This document shows, in pieces, positions 19,858 to 30,318 of a stretch of 64,000 bases of DNA; within the stretch, counting starts at the first letter, position 1; each line of letters opens with the position of its first letter. The stretch is from contig JAQMRL010000003.1 in NCBI GenBank assembly GCA_035578175.1, positions 104,582,969-104,646,968 on the forward strand. The letters run 5' to 3'. The notes beneath the pieces are model-generated. The model had not been told where the DNA came from and made no database searches. It saw nothing but the letters and a program-made list of their open reading frames with translations. Source of the DNA: Catonia carolina. Its lineage: Eukaryota > Arthropoda > Insecta > Hemiptera > Achilidae. A program made the position numbers and the translations under genes.

Positions 19858-22800
19858 GTAAGTGACAGATATTAGCTCTAATAATCTAGACGTGGGTATT
19901 CTATTTGTATGGTCCGTAATTTACGAGTTATTTTCCACTTTTGGCGAATAATAATAATAATTTTTTGTACTATTACTGCCTACACGTAGTAAGTTATTCA
20001 TAATTTGAAACAATGTTTAAGATGAATCTGCCTGTCTGTTTTTTAATTAAGTGTTGAGGATTTGTATTTCCCTGTAATTTCATTTTAGTAATTTAAGATT
20101 GTTAGCACTTACGAGGGTAATGACAGGAACCAAACTAACCTAAACCTAAGAGCCAGTGGAAATTTATTGACCCACAAACCTACATAAAAATATTGTTTTT
20201 GTAATTTTTTAGCTCATTTTTAAGTGACCAATAAAAATTATTTTTATAGTTGAGTTTGCAATTTATTTTAGAAAATGATTAGTGTTGTGTATACATTGAA
20301 ATAAATTCATAGATTGTTGAAAACTAAATTTTAATGACTGGGTATAATACAGTTTATGTTTATTTATTTATTTATTTCATTTACGATGTAATAATTTAAC
20401 TATTGGAAGATTAAACAGGAATCGGACATCAAAAAGATAAAAAATTACAATAATTCATTTTAAATATCAGAATCATCACAGATTGGCATACATAATACAT
20501 ACATTCGAGGGTCATCTCTAAAGTAAAGATAAAAAATTACAATAATTCATTTTAAATATCAGAATCATCACAGATTGGCATACATAATACATACATTCGA
20601 GGGTCATCTCTAAAGTAAAGACCGTTAAGAAATTTCTCACGTTGAGGTTGGCTAACCTGTGTAATGGAAGGCCAGTCTCATAGTATACACACTGCATTGT
20701 TGTTTGTCAATTGTCGTGTTGCTGTATCTCTATTTACATTTGGTGTTATTGCGTTTTGAAATGAATCAGATATTGATATTGCCACCAATTGTGAAATACA
20801 TGGAGTGATCCGTTTTTTAAACCATCAAAATATTAAACCGGTTGAAATTCGTAGGCAGTTGGTTGCTGTGTATGGCAATTATGTAATGAATGAAATGAAC
20901 GTTCGAAAATGGTGTGAAAGGTTTAGAAGTATGAGAGATTATGTGCATGATGAAGAATGTTTGGGGAGGCCCTCAATAATCAACAAGGACTTGTTGAAAA
21001 AGGTTGATGAAGAAATCAAAAATAATCGTCGCGTGATAATATCTGAATTGGCCCTTAGTTTCCCTGTTGTTCAAGAGCTGTTATTGTTCACATTGTGCAA
21101 CACCTTAGGCTTCAGATATGTTTGTGTGCATTGGGTGCCGTACATGTTATCGGAACGTTACAAACAAATTCAAGTGGGATCTATTGGAATTTCTTATGAG
21201 CTAACGAGAAAATGGTGATAAATTCTTAATTCAGTAGTTACCAGCGATGAAATGTAAATTTCTTATTACATGCCAGAAAGAAAACAGCAGTCATATGAGT
21301 GTCATCATCCTCAGGACCAGCAAACCGAGAAAGATCAAGCCACTGCCGTTTGGAAGGAAATTGATGGCCATGGTTTTTTGGGATCTGTTTATGGCATACT
21401 GTTGATTGACTTTACGCCATGCGGAACAACTGTAAATGCAGAATATTACTGCAAAACTCTACACAAGTTACGATGTATCATTCAAAATTGGCGCCGTGGA
21501 TGGCTTACCGATGGCATGGTACTTGCACGATAATGCACGTCCACATGTGACAAATAAGGCGCTTGATTTACTGAGAAGATTTGGATAGAAAACTTTCAGT
21601 CACCTACTGTACAGTCCAGATTTAGCACCTTCAGGTTACCTTTCCTTCAGGTTATGAAGGTTATAATAACCTTCAGGTTATTTGTTTGGCAGATTGGAAG
21701 AATTTTTTCGTTAGTGAACAATTCGCACATGATGATGAACTTAAAGATGCTGTGAATCAGTGGCTAAATGAACTGGCAGCAGAAGAATATGACGAGGGTA
21801 TATTGAAGCTGGTGAATCGCTATGACAAATATCTTAATTCATATGGCGACTATGTAGAGCATTAATGTAACTTACACATATTTTATTCTGTATCACTTTG
21901 TTTTTACAAATTTTCTGAATAAATTTTTTACAACAAAATGGTCTTTACTTTAGAGATGACCCTCATAGTTAAGCTTCTAATAGTGTCTTGGTGATGTGTT
22001 ACTTGGTTACATTACTATCAGTGACAAAGAAATTATATACAATAAATTGATTTGGTCAATAATTAATTTTATTTTTCTATTTTCAGGCTCACCATTTCCG
22101 TGAACAGGATATTGATGGTAAGGATATACTTTTGGCAAATTCTTAAATCATATTTCTTATATTAAAGTAGAATTTAAATAATTAGGTAATCTACATTTAT
22201 CTAGTTGGTAGCTTAAATTAGTGTTTGTATGATTATTGATATGGTTGTTATTCTTACTGCACTTCAGGTTTGTACATGAAATTAGCAGTTGTTCTATACA
22301 ATTTTAGAAAATCAATGTAGATTGTCATAAGATTTTACTGATTCATAATAATATAACATGGAAGCCAAGAAATAAATGAACAATAATGATGTTCCTTTTT
22401 TTTTTTTTTTTTTTAATTGATGTTTCCTTTCAAGATCAAATTATGATAATTAAGACAGATTTCCTTTCAATTTAAAACAATTATTTATTTACCAGATTAC
22501 AATTTACAAATTATTATGCTTGAACTATTAACAATTACTTAAATTAAATTAATTACACAACTTAAAGCTGTTAAACTAACTTAACTAATAATAAATATTA
22601 TTGTACACTAAACAATTAAGTTTTACCTATAACCAATAATACACTATTTACAATGTGAAGACCTCATGCGTAATGTACTTGTTATAATGTATACAAACAC
22701 TCCTGACCATGCTTACTCATTCATAAATGTGTGGCAACTTTGAATTGAGGTAGGCGCGGTGCACACTAGAGAAACTTGTTTCATGAAACATGAAACTGTA

Positions 22801-25800
22801 GTTGCTTGCAACAGATAGATAAGATTAACACAGGTTGGTGCAAACAGCGTTTCATGAAACTTTCATTTCATTGATTTCAAGAAACCAGGTTTCGAGAAAT
22901 TCGTAAAAACGGTTTCCTGTTGCTTCAGTTTCACGTTTCATCAGTCTGCGATGGCCGATATATTTCAAGTTAAATTGGTTGAAGCAGTGGAAAAACAGCA
23001 ATGTCTGTACAATTTTCTTATGAAAGAGTACATCAATAGGGACACAAAAAGATGAACTCAAATACTACTTTGTGCCTAGGTATCTACATACCTATAAACT
23101 ATTTTTTTTACATCCAAAACTATCGATTAATTGATGGAAAGCGGTAAAAATATGAATTTGTGAAAAAAATTAAAAAATGTGAAATGTTAGTTTGTTTTAT
23201 ATTATCCCATAAATTGAGGTGGGAACCTAATTGATAATGTTATCATGAATCAAGTGCCACTGTGAAGGAACCCATCATGAAACTGATGGAAAACCGTTGC
23301 TTCTGTGTGCACTATCCAATGAAACGGTTTTCTCGAAACCCATTACATGAAATCAGTTTCATGAAACAAGTTTCTCCAGTGTGCACCGCGTCGTAGTTTA
23401 TAAAAGAAGCTAATGTTTTTATACAAGTGGTCGAAGTTGTTTCTAGAACGGCTCAGAATGTCTCATAATACGACTCAATAGCGACCCTTCTACACTTGAC
23501 TAGATTAATCTACAACATAGTAGAAAGAATCAATAATTGGCATAATAAAGACCTTTCTAGTTTCAACCGCACTTCAAGAAATTTCTATTCAGAAGCATTC
23601 TATTTATCAGCAACTCATTATCCAAGTTACAATACATTTTATATCATACAGTAATCAATTTTCTCACCATAACTATCACTAACCTAACATCATTACTATT
23701 ATGTCTCTGTATTGTATCTTCTTGAAATTTTGTGACTAAGTAGTTGTTACCAATTGTGGAGTATGCAATTTGCAAATTTGATTGTAACAATTAACCACTG
23801 TGCTGATTCAATTTTGTCATCCTCAGTCAGCTTGAGTAACTACTGTAAAGTAGTGTTTTATAGTATTAAATTAACGTAGAAGATTTTTAATTTATACAAT
23901 AGATAGAATTAAGGAGAAGAACTTGATGTCAGTGTACTGGAAGGGCCAAGTGATACAAATTAATATAGGTGAAGAAGAAAAACAAGTTAAGTCATATAAC
24001 ATAATAGCGAAATCGATTAATCAATCAATTGTGTTTTGCAGATTGCTGTACACTAAATAGCAATAAGTATTTTTCTTAGTTTACAATATAAATGTGTAAG
24101 TAAAAATGATACATCAGTTTTATAATTTTTTCAGAATTTCGTGAGTGTTTCTTTTTATTTGCACGAAGTGGACAAATACGAACACTAGATGAACTGACTG
24201 TAATTATGCGATCATTAGGGATGAGCCCAACAATAGCTGAACTGAAGACATATTTAAAAGAAAAAGGTATTCCTAATGTTACTGTCAATTTTTACTTTCT
24301 CTTGTTTATGTGAATATACAGGGTGTTTTGGTTAGTGTTACCGGCGCTTTCTGGCTTATTTGTACTAGTAAAAATAATTAAAAGAATTCATGTAAACATA
24401 GGCTCGGAAATGCGTAGTTAACGAGTTATGGCTAGCAAAAGATTTCGCCAAGAATTTGGAACCCTGGGTGAAATGGAGTTTTTAGAATTTTAGGAAGGTA
24501 ACATAAGGAACGAATGAAGTTGTTTCTTATAGTTTTTGAGCTGCTAAATCAAATAAAACAGGTCCCAGAACTGTATCTCTCTTAGTTTCTAAGATATTCT
24601 ACGTCAAACTCAAAAAATGAGTCGAAAAACACATTTTTTATACAATAACCTTGTTAAATAGATAATAAACACACAAAATTTTTAAACAAAACTTGTAGAG
24701 AATTTATTTATCAGAAAATTGGTGTAAATAAACTCATTAAGAAACAAATAATAGTTATTGAAATCAAATTTTATTACTAACACTTACCATATGAAAATGA
24801 AGGAATTTCAAGAAACAAATCAAAAATTTTAAAATATCAGTAAAATACCTAACAAAAAGAAAAATAATGTATTGGTTCATTTAATAAAATGTGAAGTAAA
24901 TTTAGTTGTCAATATTTAAAAAATAATATCATTTATGCTTACATATACATTTAACATTAAGTACGTATCTTTTCGTCTTCACCGTAGCAAAGGTAAATTA
25001 TGATTTGGTAAGTTGGTAACACAAATCAGCAGGCCAACAATGCACTGTTATTAGTAGTGCATGTTATGTGTTACAGTCTGTAATTGTTTCAAAGAGTGCA
25101 GTGCAATTATTTAACTGGATATTTATTTTATTTTAGTGTCATTTCAATTTGTGTGATACATCAGCAATGCCTTTGTTATTTACGACTGAGGAATACGCTG
25201 ACATAGTATTTATCTTAGGCGTGTGTGACAGCAATGCAACTGCTGCTGATGCTGCAGAATATCAAAAGACGTTTTGCTAACTGCAGAGTTCCAAATCCGA
25301 AAACTATCAGTGGAACATTTCATACATTACAAGAAACGGGTACCCTTCCGAGCATTAGTATTCACCGTGGCCGTCCTGCCGAGAATGATGTCAATATGGA
25401 AGAAACCATTATCATGGCTACTCAACGCAGTCCAGGTGTTAGTGTTCGATGCCTTTCCCAGCAATTTCAGTGTTCCAGTCCAGTCTATGGTTTGGAGGAC
25501 TCTGCATAAAAATGACTTGTATCCTTACGATAAGCAAAAAGTCCAACATCTTCAACGAACAGATCTTCCTCTACGTTTGGAATATTGCAACTGGTTAAAT
25601 ATTAACTGTCAATTGCACAGATTATTGTATCCTTACCATAAGCAAAAAGTCCAACATCTTCAACCAATAGATCTTCCTCTACGTTTGGAATATTGCAACT
25701 GGTTAAATATTAACTGTCAATTGCACAGATTATTTTAATTATCTATTTATTTTAATTATTAGTTTAATTTCTTTTAATTATTTACTTCTATCTGAACAAA

Positions 25801-28641
25801 AATCACTTGCCTGAATAAGGCAAAGCCTGTGCTCAGGAAAGGATTATAATATATAATCTTATTTCTGAGCATATTATTATAATTAAAAATTAAAATAATT
25901 CAGGTTTGGTGTTCCATTAAACTATTTACTTTTAATCTAAATGACTGAATGGAAACACCCGTCTGAATTTTAATTTTTTAGAGTATAATATTAAAATTAA
26001 AAATTAAAATTCAGAACGGTGTTTCCATTCAGTCATTTAGATTAAAACTAAATAGTTTTAATCTGAATGGAAACACCGTTCTGAATTTTAATTTTTAATT
26101 TTAATAATATGGTCTGAAGATGGTGGTACCACCGAAATGTGCGTAAGTTTTTTAAACTTAAAAAGCAACCAAAGGTAAGGCAATAAATTTCATTTATACT
26201 TTAATTTATATTAATGGTTGGCAGGATGCATTTAATATTTAATAACTTTTAGTATTGTTTAATAATAATTCTCTTTAATTGATACGGTCTATAAATTATT
26301 TAATTTTAATGTTTCAGTTCAAATGAAGTTTTGTACCATAATTCATAATAATTTTCTGTTCTATTATTTGTTTTTGGCTGAATGAGAGTAATTTTTATTT
26401 AGTTTTTTTATTTTTACTGTGTTATTCTTCAGAACTTTTGAAGTAGGCACAAAATTATTTACGGTGTATTTTTGTTTATTTTGTTTTGTGTACAATACTC
26501 TACTATTGTTGTAGGAGGTAAAATGTCATTTCCGGATTTCCTCAAAGTGATGCATACTCATAGTAGAGCTGAAGATTTACCTAAGGAAGTAGTTGAAGCC
26601 TTCAAAGCAGCTGACAGGGAAAAGAAAGGAGTTATTCCTGCGTCTCAGTTACGACACATGTCTGTCTGATCTCGTCTGTGTCGTATTTTATTATTTTATT
26701 GTCATGGTTTTTTCTCATTTTGTTTTAAATTTATTATAAGTGATGCTAACCTCTGAGACAGGATCAACCTTTGGAGGTATCTAATTTCCATTCTATGTTA
26801 AACATAACGTGTATATTGTTTTAGGTATTCGTTACAAATTGTTTGAACAGTATATGGTTTTAATTTTGAATTATTTAATTTTTCTGTTTTATTATGTTTT
26901 AAAATGTTGTATTATATTTATGTTTGAATGAAAATAAATTATTATTATTAATATAAGTAAAACTATTGTTGTAGGAGGTAAAATGTCATTTCCGGATTTC
27001 CTCAAAGTGATGCATACTCATAGTAGAGCTGAAGATTTACCTAAGGAAGTAGTTGAAGCCTTCAAAGCAGCTGACAGGGAAAAGAAAGGAGTTATTCCTG
27101 CGTCTCAGTTACGACACATGTTGTTGAATTGGGGAGAACAACTTAGTCTCAAAGAAGGTAAGAAGCAAATCTTAAGTCAGCGATGGAAATAAGAGCTGGT
27201 ATAGAAAGAGTGAGTTACATGCTCCTTTTCCTTCTTGCTAGCTCTCTTCTTTCTTCTTCGTTTGGGAGTTGGATGGCGAGTGCGACTCGCAGGCCAGTAC
27301 GGCCGCTTAAATCTCGTCTGGTGAGTCACTGTATGGTGGAGGAGAGGCATTGCTGGCTGCGGGTCGTAGAGCTCCCCGCGGCAGGTTCTGGGACCGTACA
27401 TACAATGCTGATAATGGTGAGGGGGTGTCGGCGACAAAGCATACAAAATAAAATCAGTGTTTTAGCACCATTTATGTTGTTTTATTATCCGACGCTTTGC
27501 AGCTCTTCCTGTAAGGTAATGTTCTCCTAAAAGCTACAGTTTTTTTGAAAGATAAGAATAAAGCTATAACAAAATCCAATGTTTACTTTATCAAATTATA
27601 GAAACACATGAGATCGATTGTCTTATAACTGAATTTCTTTCAATTTAACGTACTTTCACAAAACAGACAATTCCAATGAGTCTGTTAAATGGAACATTGT
27701 ATAGATGGGAGCTCACTTGATTGTTAGTGTAAGGAATTCGGTTGGAGGATTGCTTGTACGATTCCCCTCCTCCTATAACCTAGTAGTAATAACAATACCA
27801 TTAGTACGCGCCTTTAAAAAAATATTAGTCACCAACCATTTCGAATAACTACTGCAGTACCAAAATATTTTATTAGTTTTAAACCAATAATATTCTAATA
27901 TATTTTATTAACATATTAAGAGTTCATTACCTAATAAAATAAATAATGTATTAGTTTTTAATATTTTACTAACGAGTGTTATATTTTATATCAGTTTGTT
28001 TTAATAGGCCGCATATAACAATATTAGATTATATACAATAACTAGATAAATAACTTGACGAGCCGCGAGCATAATTAACACCACTACAGTGAACAGTCTC
28101 ACAGTAACAACTGACAAATATAAAGAGTAAATATTTTCAGAATGTACAGTACACACGTTGCCATGTGGATTTAAAGCAACCATTGCTATGCCAACATCAC
28201 GTCTCACTGTCGCCAGTCCACTTTGCCCTTATCCCACACTAGTAAACAAGTCAGCTCCCTACTATACTTGGTTCAGTACAGCATGTTTTTCTCATTTTGT
28301 ATAATTTATAGTATGTTACTAAAAGTTGTATTGCAAATATATTTATTACAATTTTGCAGATGGCTCTGAATGTTTCGTAAAATAAATATTGTAGACTATA
28401 GAAAGGATTAGCCAAAAAGCGTAATATATCAGAAATTCTGTTCAGTTTAATTGTATCAGTTTCTTTTCTGATTTTTGCCTTACATGTTAAAATATTTTTG
28501 GTATAAAGTAATATAAAATAAATTTTCATTTCTTTTACAGTGGATCAAATATTTCGTGAAGCTAATGTCTTTCCAAATGGTTTTGTGAAATATGAAGATT
28601 TTGTAAAGATCGCCTGTGCTCCTGTACCAGATTACTATTAG
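19855..28641 (+). CDS. CALML4: calmodulin-like protein 4 (EF-hand family), five exons
   Basis: Exons: 19855-19857 (ATG only), 22087-22117, 24135-24266, 26975-27157, 28541-28641. All introns are GT-AG and phases agree, giving 149 residues, the length of calmodulin. Reading: MAHHFREQDIDEFRECF, a first lobe with LDELTVIMRSLGMSPTIAEL, MSFPDFLKVMH, the linker helix EVVEAFKAADREKKGVI, LNWGEQLSLKE, then VDQIFREANVFPNGFVKYED and the end CAPVPDYY. Order, spacing and the terminal DY match calmodulin-like protein 4. All four EF-hand loops lack the usual acidic ligands, so calcium binding is probably weak or lost. In vertebrates this protein is a myosin light chain of the intermicrovillar adhesion complex; the insect role is not known to me. 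An intron after the ATG is common in calmodulin relatives. Confidence 0.85.
20433..20616. repeat. 92-bp tandem duplication ending in a mariner terminus
   Basis: Two adjacent near-identical 92-base units (20433-20524, 20525-20616). Each includes AATTCATTTTAAATATCAG and TACATTCGAGGGTCATCTC. The outer 20 bases of the mariner left end are therefore present twice, the second copy belonging to the element at 20599. Confidence 0.85.
20599..21964 (+). mobile_element. mariner element in calmodulin-like intron 1
   Basis: Inverted ends of 25 bp: GAGGGTCATCTCTAAAGTAA at 20599 and its complement ending at 21964, where the right flank still shows TA. It carries a broken transposase gene. A local duplication of CTTCAGGTTA around 21625-21685 adds to the decay. 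Confidence 0.85.
20793..21860 (+). pseudogene. mariner transposase, frameshifted
   Basis: N-terminal part (from about 20800) reads GVIRFLNHQNIKPVEIRRQL and WCERFRSMRDYVHDEE.LGRPS. The middle has the WVPYMLSERYKQ block near 21135 and PERKQQSYECHHP near 21275. Catalytic-region pieces are LLIDFTPCGTTVNAEYYCKTL (first 20: see 21400-21465) and, in another frame, LHDNARPHVTNKALDLL at about 21522-21570 and YSPDLAPSGY at 21612. At least three frameshifts or stops, so inactive. Confidence 0.8.
22087..22117 (+). CDS. CALML4: calmodulin-like gene exon 2
   Basis: 31 bases after acceptor TTTTCAG; encodes AHHFREQDID plus the first base of the next codon; donor GTAAGG. Confidence 0.82.
22118..22750. other. 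intron 2, proximal AT-rich part
   Basis: No recognised element; a T tract at 22395-22415. Confidence 0.4.
22755..23390 (+). mobile_element. PIF/Harbinger-like element carrying a MADF-domain start
   Basis: Long inverted ends: CGCGGTGCACACTAGAGAAA then CTTGTTTCATGAAAC at the left; the complement ends CCAGTGTGCACCGCG at the right (about 35 bp, few mismatches). Inside, 22950-23055 plus strand reads MADIFQVKLVEAVEKQQCLY then NFLMKEYINRDTKR followed by a stop. LVE.V....LYN....EY.NR..K is the start of a MADF (Myb/SANT-like) domain, the accessory protein encoded by PIF/Harbinger elements. The element is in calmodulin-like intron 2. Confidence 0.65.
23395..24134. other. intron 2, distal part
   Basis: Nothing recognised up to the TTTTTTCAG acceptor at 24134. 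Confidence 0.4.
24135..24266 (+). CDS. CALML4: calmodulin-like gene exon 3
   Basis: Acceptor TTTTTTCAG; encodes EFRECFFLFARSGQIRTLDE and on to TYLKEK; donor G/GTATT. Contains the first EF-hand, whose loop FARSGQIRTLDE has no acidic ligands at the first positions. Confidence 0.82.
24290..24318 (+). mobile_element. HINE-like element 5' end fragment, copy G
   Basis: TTTACTTTCTCTTG followed by TTTATGTGAATATACAG is the family's 5' terminus (compare 1056-1085). It stops after about 30 bases, where a Tc1-like element starts with GGGTGTTTTGG. Confidence 0.6.
24317..25740 (+). mobile_element. Tc1/mariner-like element with HTH (DUF4817-type) transposase remnant
   Basis: Left end ACAGGGTGTTTTGGTTAGTG is of a type seen at Tc1/mariner-like termini. 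Coding decays across three frames from ATG 25167: TEEYADIVFILGVCDSNATA, then RRFANCRVPNPKTISGTFHT, GRPAENDVNMEETI and SPGVSVRCLSQQFQ, then VWRTLHKNDLYPYDKQKVQH with LPLRLEYCNWL. This is the N-terminal half of a widespread insect transposase; the DDE part is missing and the last block is duplicated. Confidence 0.65.
25519..25735 (+). repeat. 108-bp tandem duplication in the transposase remnant
   Basis: GTATCCTTAC at 25519 and 25627 start two near-identical 108-base units that extend through TTGGAATATTGCAACTGG. The duplication keeps the reading frame. Confidence 0.85.
25830..25871. repeat. long hairpin
   Basis: TGCTCAG at 25830-25836 pairs with CTGAGCA at 25865-25871, and inner AAAGGATTATA with TATAATCTT. 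Confidence 0.7.
25930..26108. repeat. three-arm palindromic array (forward, reverse, forward)
   Basis: A unit of about 50 bases containing GAATGGAAACACCGTTCTGA is present forward (25930-25979), reversed (25992-26047) and forward again (26056-26107). Any two neighbours can fold into a long hairpin. It ends directly before the hammerhead-like motif at 26107. Confidence 0.8.
26107..26152 (+). ncRNA. second, divergent hammerhead-like motif
   Basis: CTGAAGA (26114-26120; position 7 of the hammerhead core is variable), an extra T, stem II from palindrome GGTGGTACCACC (26122-26133), GAAA (26134-26137), stem III ATGTGCGT with G-U pairs, cleavage triplet GTA ending 26145. Stem II is changed from GATC to GTAC at its centre but stays palindromic. 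Stem I is poorly paired. The following sequence to about 26230 resembles a Penelope 3' tail (compare AAAGGTGACGCAG with CAAAGGTAAGGCA). Confidence 0.55.
26502..26661 (+). repeat. CALML4: duplicated, 3'-truncated copy of calmodulin-like exon 4
   Basis: 160 bases identical to 26962-27121, including 13 bases of intron with the acceptor TGTTGTAG and the coding stretch from GGKMSFPDFLK to SQLRHM. Beyond CGACACATGT the copy diverges and hits a stop (CACATGTCTGTCTGA), and the exon's 3' end and donor are absent. If spliced in, it would end the protein after the second lobe begins. A 300-base AT-rich spacer separates the two copies. Confidence 0.85.
26975..27157 (+). CDS. CALML4: calmodulin-like gene exon 4
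   Basis: Acceptor TTGTTGTAG; reads (G)GKMSFPDFLKVMHTHSR, then EVVEAFKAADREKKGVIPAS, then LLNWGEQLSLKE; donor G/GTAAGA. This complete copy, not the truncated one at 26515, joins in phase to the last exon. Confidence 0.83.
27185..27465. other. GC-rich patch in intron 4
   Basis: Clearly richer in G and C than its surroundings (for example CGCAGGCCAGTACGGCCGC, CCCCGCGGCAGG). Open frames occur on both strands but neither shows a familiar domain. It could be part of a retroelement or an unrecognised exon; I cannot decide. Confidence 0.35.
27466..28540. other. intron 4, distal part
   Basis: AT-rich, no element ends recognised; ends in acceptor TTCTTTTACAG at 28540. Confidence 0.45.
28541..28641 (+). 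CDS. CALML4: calmodulin-like gene exon 5 (stop codon)
   Basis: Acceptor TTTTACAG; reads VDQIFREANVFPNGFVKYED, then FVKIACAPVPDYY and TAG at 28639-28641. Contains the fourth EF-hand, with loop residues A-N-V-F-P-N-G instead of the acidic pattern. Confidence 0.85.
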
Positions 28642-28986
28642 ATATATATATAGCAAGATTTATTTATATTTTACAGTATTTTCTTTTGCATTCCAAGTGG
28701 TATGTGTTTTAAATTATGATTCACTATTAATATAATTATAATGAGTTTTTGCACCATAAGGAAAAGTTGTTATAAAATGTACTTATATTAATGAAGCTAA
28801 GAGATTATGTAATGTTACATTGTTATGACTTTTATAACAGTATTTATGTCTTAGATAGAATTGTTACAAATTATATTTTTATAATAATATACTATATATT
28901 TAATAATTTGTGTTACAGTATTGTTTTTAATTCATGTAACAAAATACATTTTCACTTATAGAAAATTGCTATTAAAAGCAAAGTAC

Positions 28987-29700
28987 GTCTGTTCAAAAAT
29001 TTTCGAACTTATATAAAAAATACTTTACTTACAGCTTAGGGGTTTCCATCTCCTTCAAAGTAATCTCCTTTCCAACGTACACAGTTGTCCCATCAGTTCT
29101 TCCATTTTCTGAAGCAATCCTGGAATGGTTCTTCTGGAATGGAATTCAGCTGCTCTGTCCAGTTCTTTTGAATTTTTTTCATTTGAGGGGGTTTTTTAAG
29201 TTTAGGGAACAAGAAGTCACAGGTTGCTAAATCAGGTAAGTGGCATAGGTGTGAAAGCACAATAATTGAATTGGTGACCAAAAGCTCATGAGTTTTAAGG
29301 ACTGAATGGGCTGGTGCGTTGTCGTGATGAAAGAACCAGTTGCATGCTCACCCAAAGTTCGGGATGTTTCTGTCTGATTTTTTGTCATAGGCGTTTCAAA
29401 AGCTCAATGTCGTAAGACTAGTTAACTGTAGAGCCTGGAGGAAGTAATGGACAATCCCTCAAATTTTATGGCACAATGCTGTTCACACAAGTCACTCATT
29501 TTTAATTTTGACAAATGTGTAGAAAACACCTTTACTAGCACAGCTGTTCCTCCACAACTAAGCAAGATATCAACAAACTACAAAATGGAGGTTATTTGTG
29601 CTGTTTTTCTGAACACAAGAGCCCTGGCAGATCTCTGTGTAACTAACTGTAGGACCGCTAAAAACACTTTAAAAACAATTTGGTAACTTTTTGAACAGAC
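28987..29700 (-). mobile_element. mariner-family element, minus strand, internally deleted
   Basis: Inverted ends GTCTGTTCAAAAA (28987-28999) and TTTTTGAACAGAC (29688-29700). Minus-strand coding remnants: FHHDNAPAHSVLKTHELLVT (second catalytic D in HDN), LPDLATCDFLFPKLK (third catalytic D in PDLA) and NSIPEEPFQDCFRKWK, then GDYFEGDG. The N-terminal half is missing. Confidence 0.72.
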
Positions 29701-29789
29701 CTTGTTTGCTACGTGTCGGTGACTGAACATTTATAAACTGTTGCCCAGTCTTTAATGTGAGGTTATGTATTTTAAATTAATTATTTAAA

Positions 29790-30260
29790 AGAGAAACTCT
29801 TGGTCTGAAAATCAGTCCACTGAAAACTGAGAGTGATAGTGTTTGGTAAGGTTCCTCACTCTCTACGTGACTTTATTATTAAAGACCTACTTACTAAGCA
29901 GATTCACAAATTTAATTATTTGGGAAGTTGGATTACAGTAAATCTGGATTCAGCAGTGTTGAAATAAAAATGGTGAGGCTGTTGTTTATCTGTTTGTGAA
30001 TTTCAAGTCCTGTAATTTTACCACGATGCATATTTACCCTGCCCTGTTGTTTGGGGTGAAAACATAGACTTTCCTTATTCAGTCCATGAATGTTTTAGAA
30101 GCTTTTGAAATGTAATTATTCAGGAGAATGCTTAGAATTTTATGGACCAGTTATTTTGTCATCTATAACTAACATCAGTATTTTTAAACTTATAAGTGTG
30201 GACCATGTTAACAGCTGTAGCTCTTATCAGTTGAGTAGGCAGCATTATTCTTCTGACCGG
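29790..30260 (+). mobile_element. LINE C-terminal remnant (RTE-like)
   Basis: Plus-strand pieces in order: HKFNYLGSWIT near 29907, a decayed YPALLFGVKT-type block near 30035, AFEM then a YRRMLRILW-like block near 30090-30150. Multiple stops. Matches the C-terminal region seen at 9550-9830 in pattern only. Confidence 0.55.
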
Positions 30261-30318
30261 AGTAATAGGGCATAGCTGCTTTTTGAATGAGGGAAGGAAC
30301 TGGAGGTGACCTTTGCTG

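Noticed and set aside
26472..26669. Separate small EF-hand gene
   Set aside because: It is a truncated duplicate of exon 4 of the calmodulin-like gene; the ATG is an internal methionine.
27177..27530. Overlapping open frames on both strands in the GC-rich intronic patch
   Set aside because: No domain, no supported splice sites; open frames are expected in GC-rich DNA.
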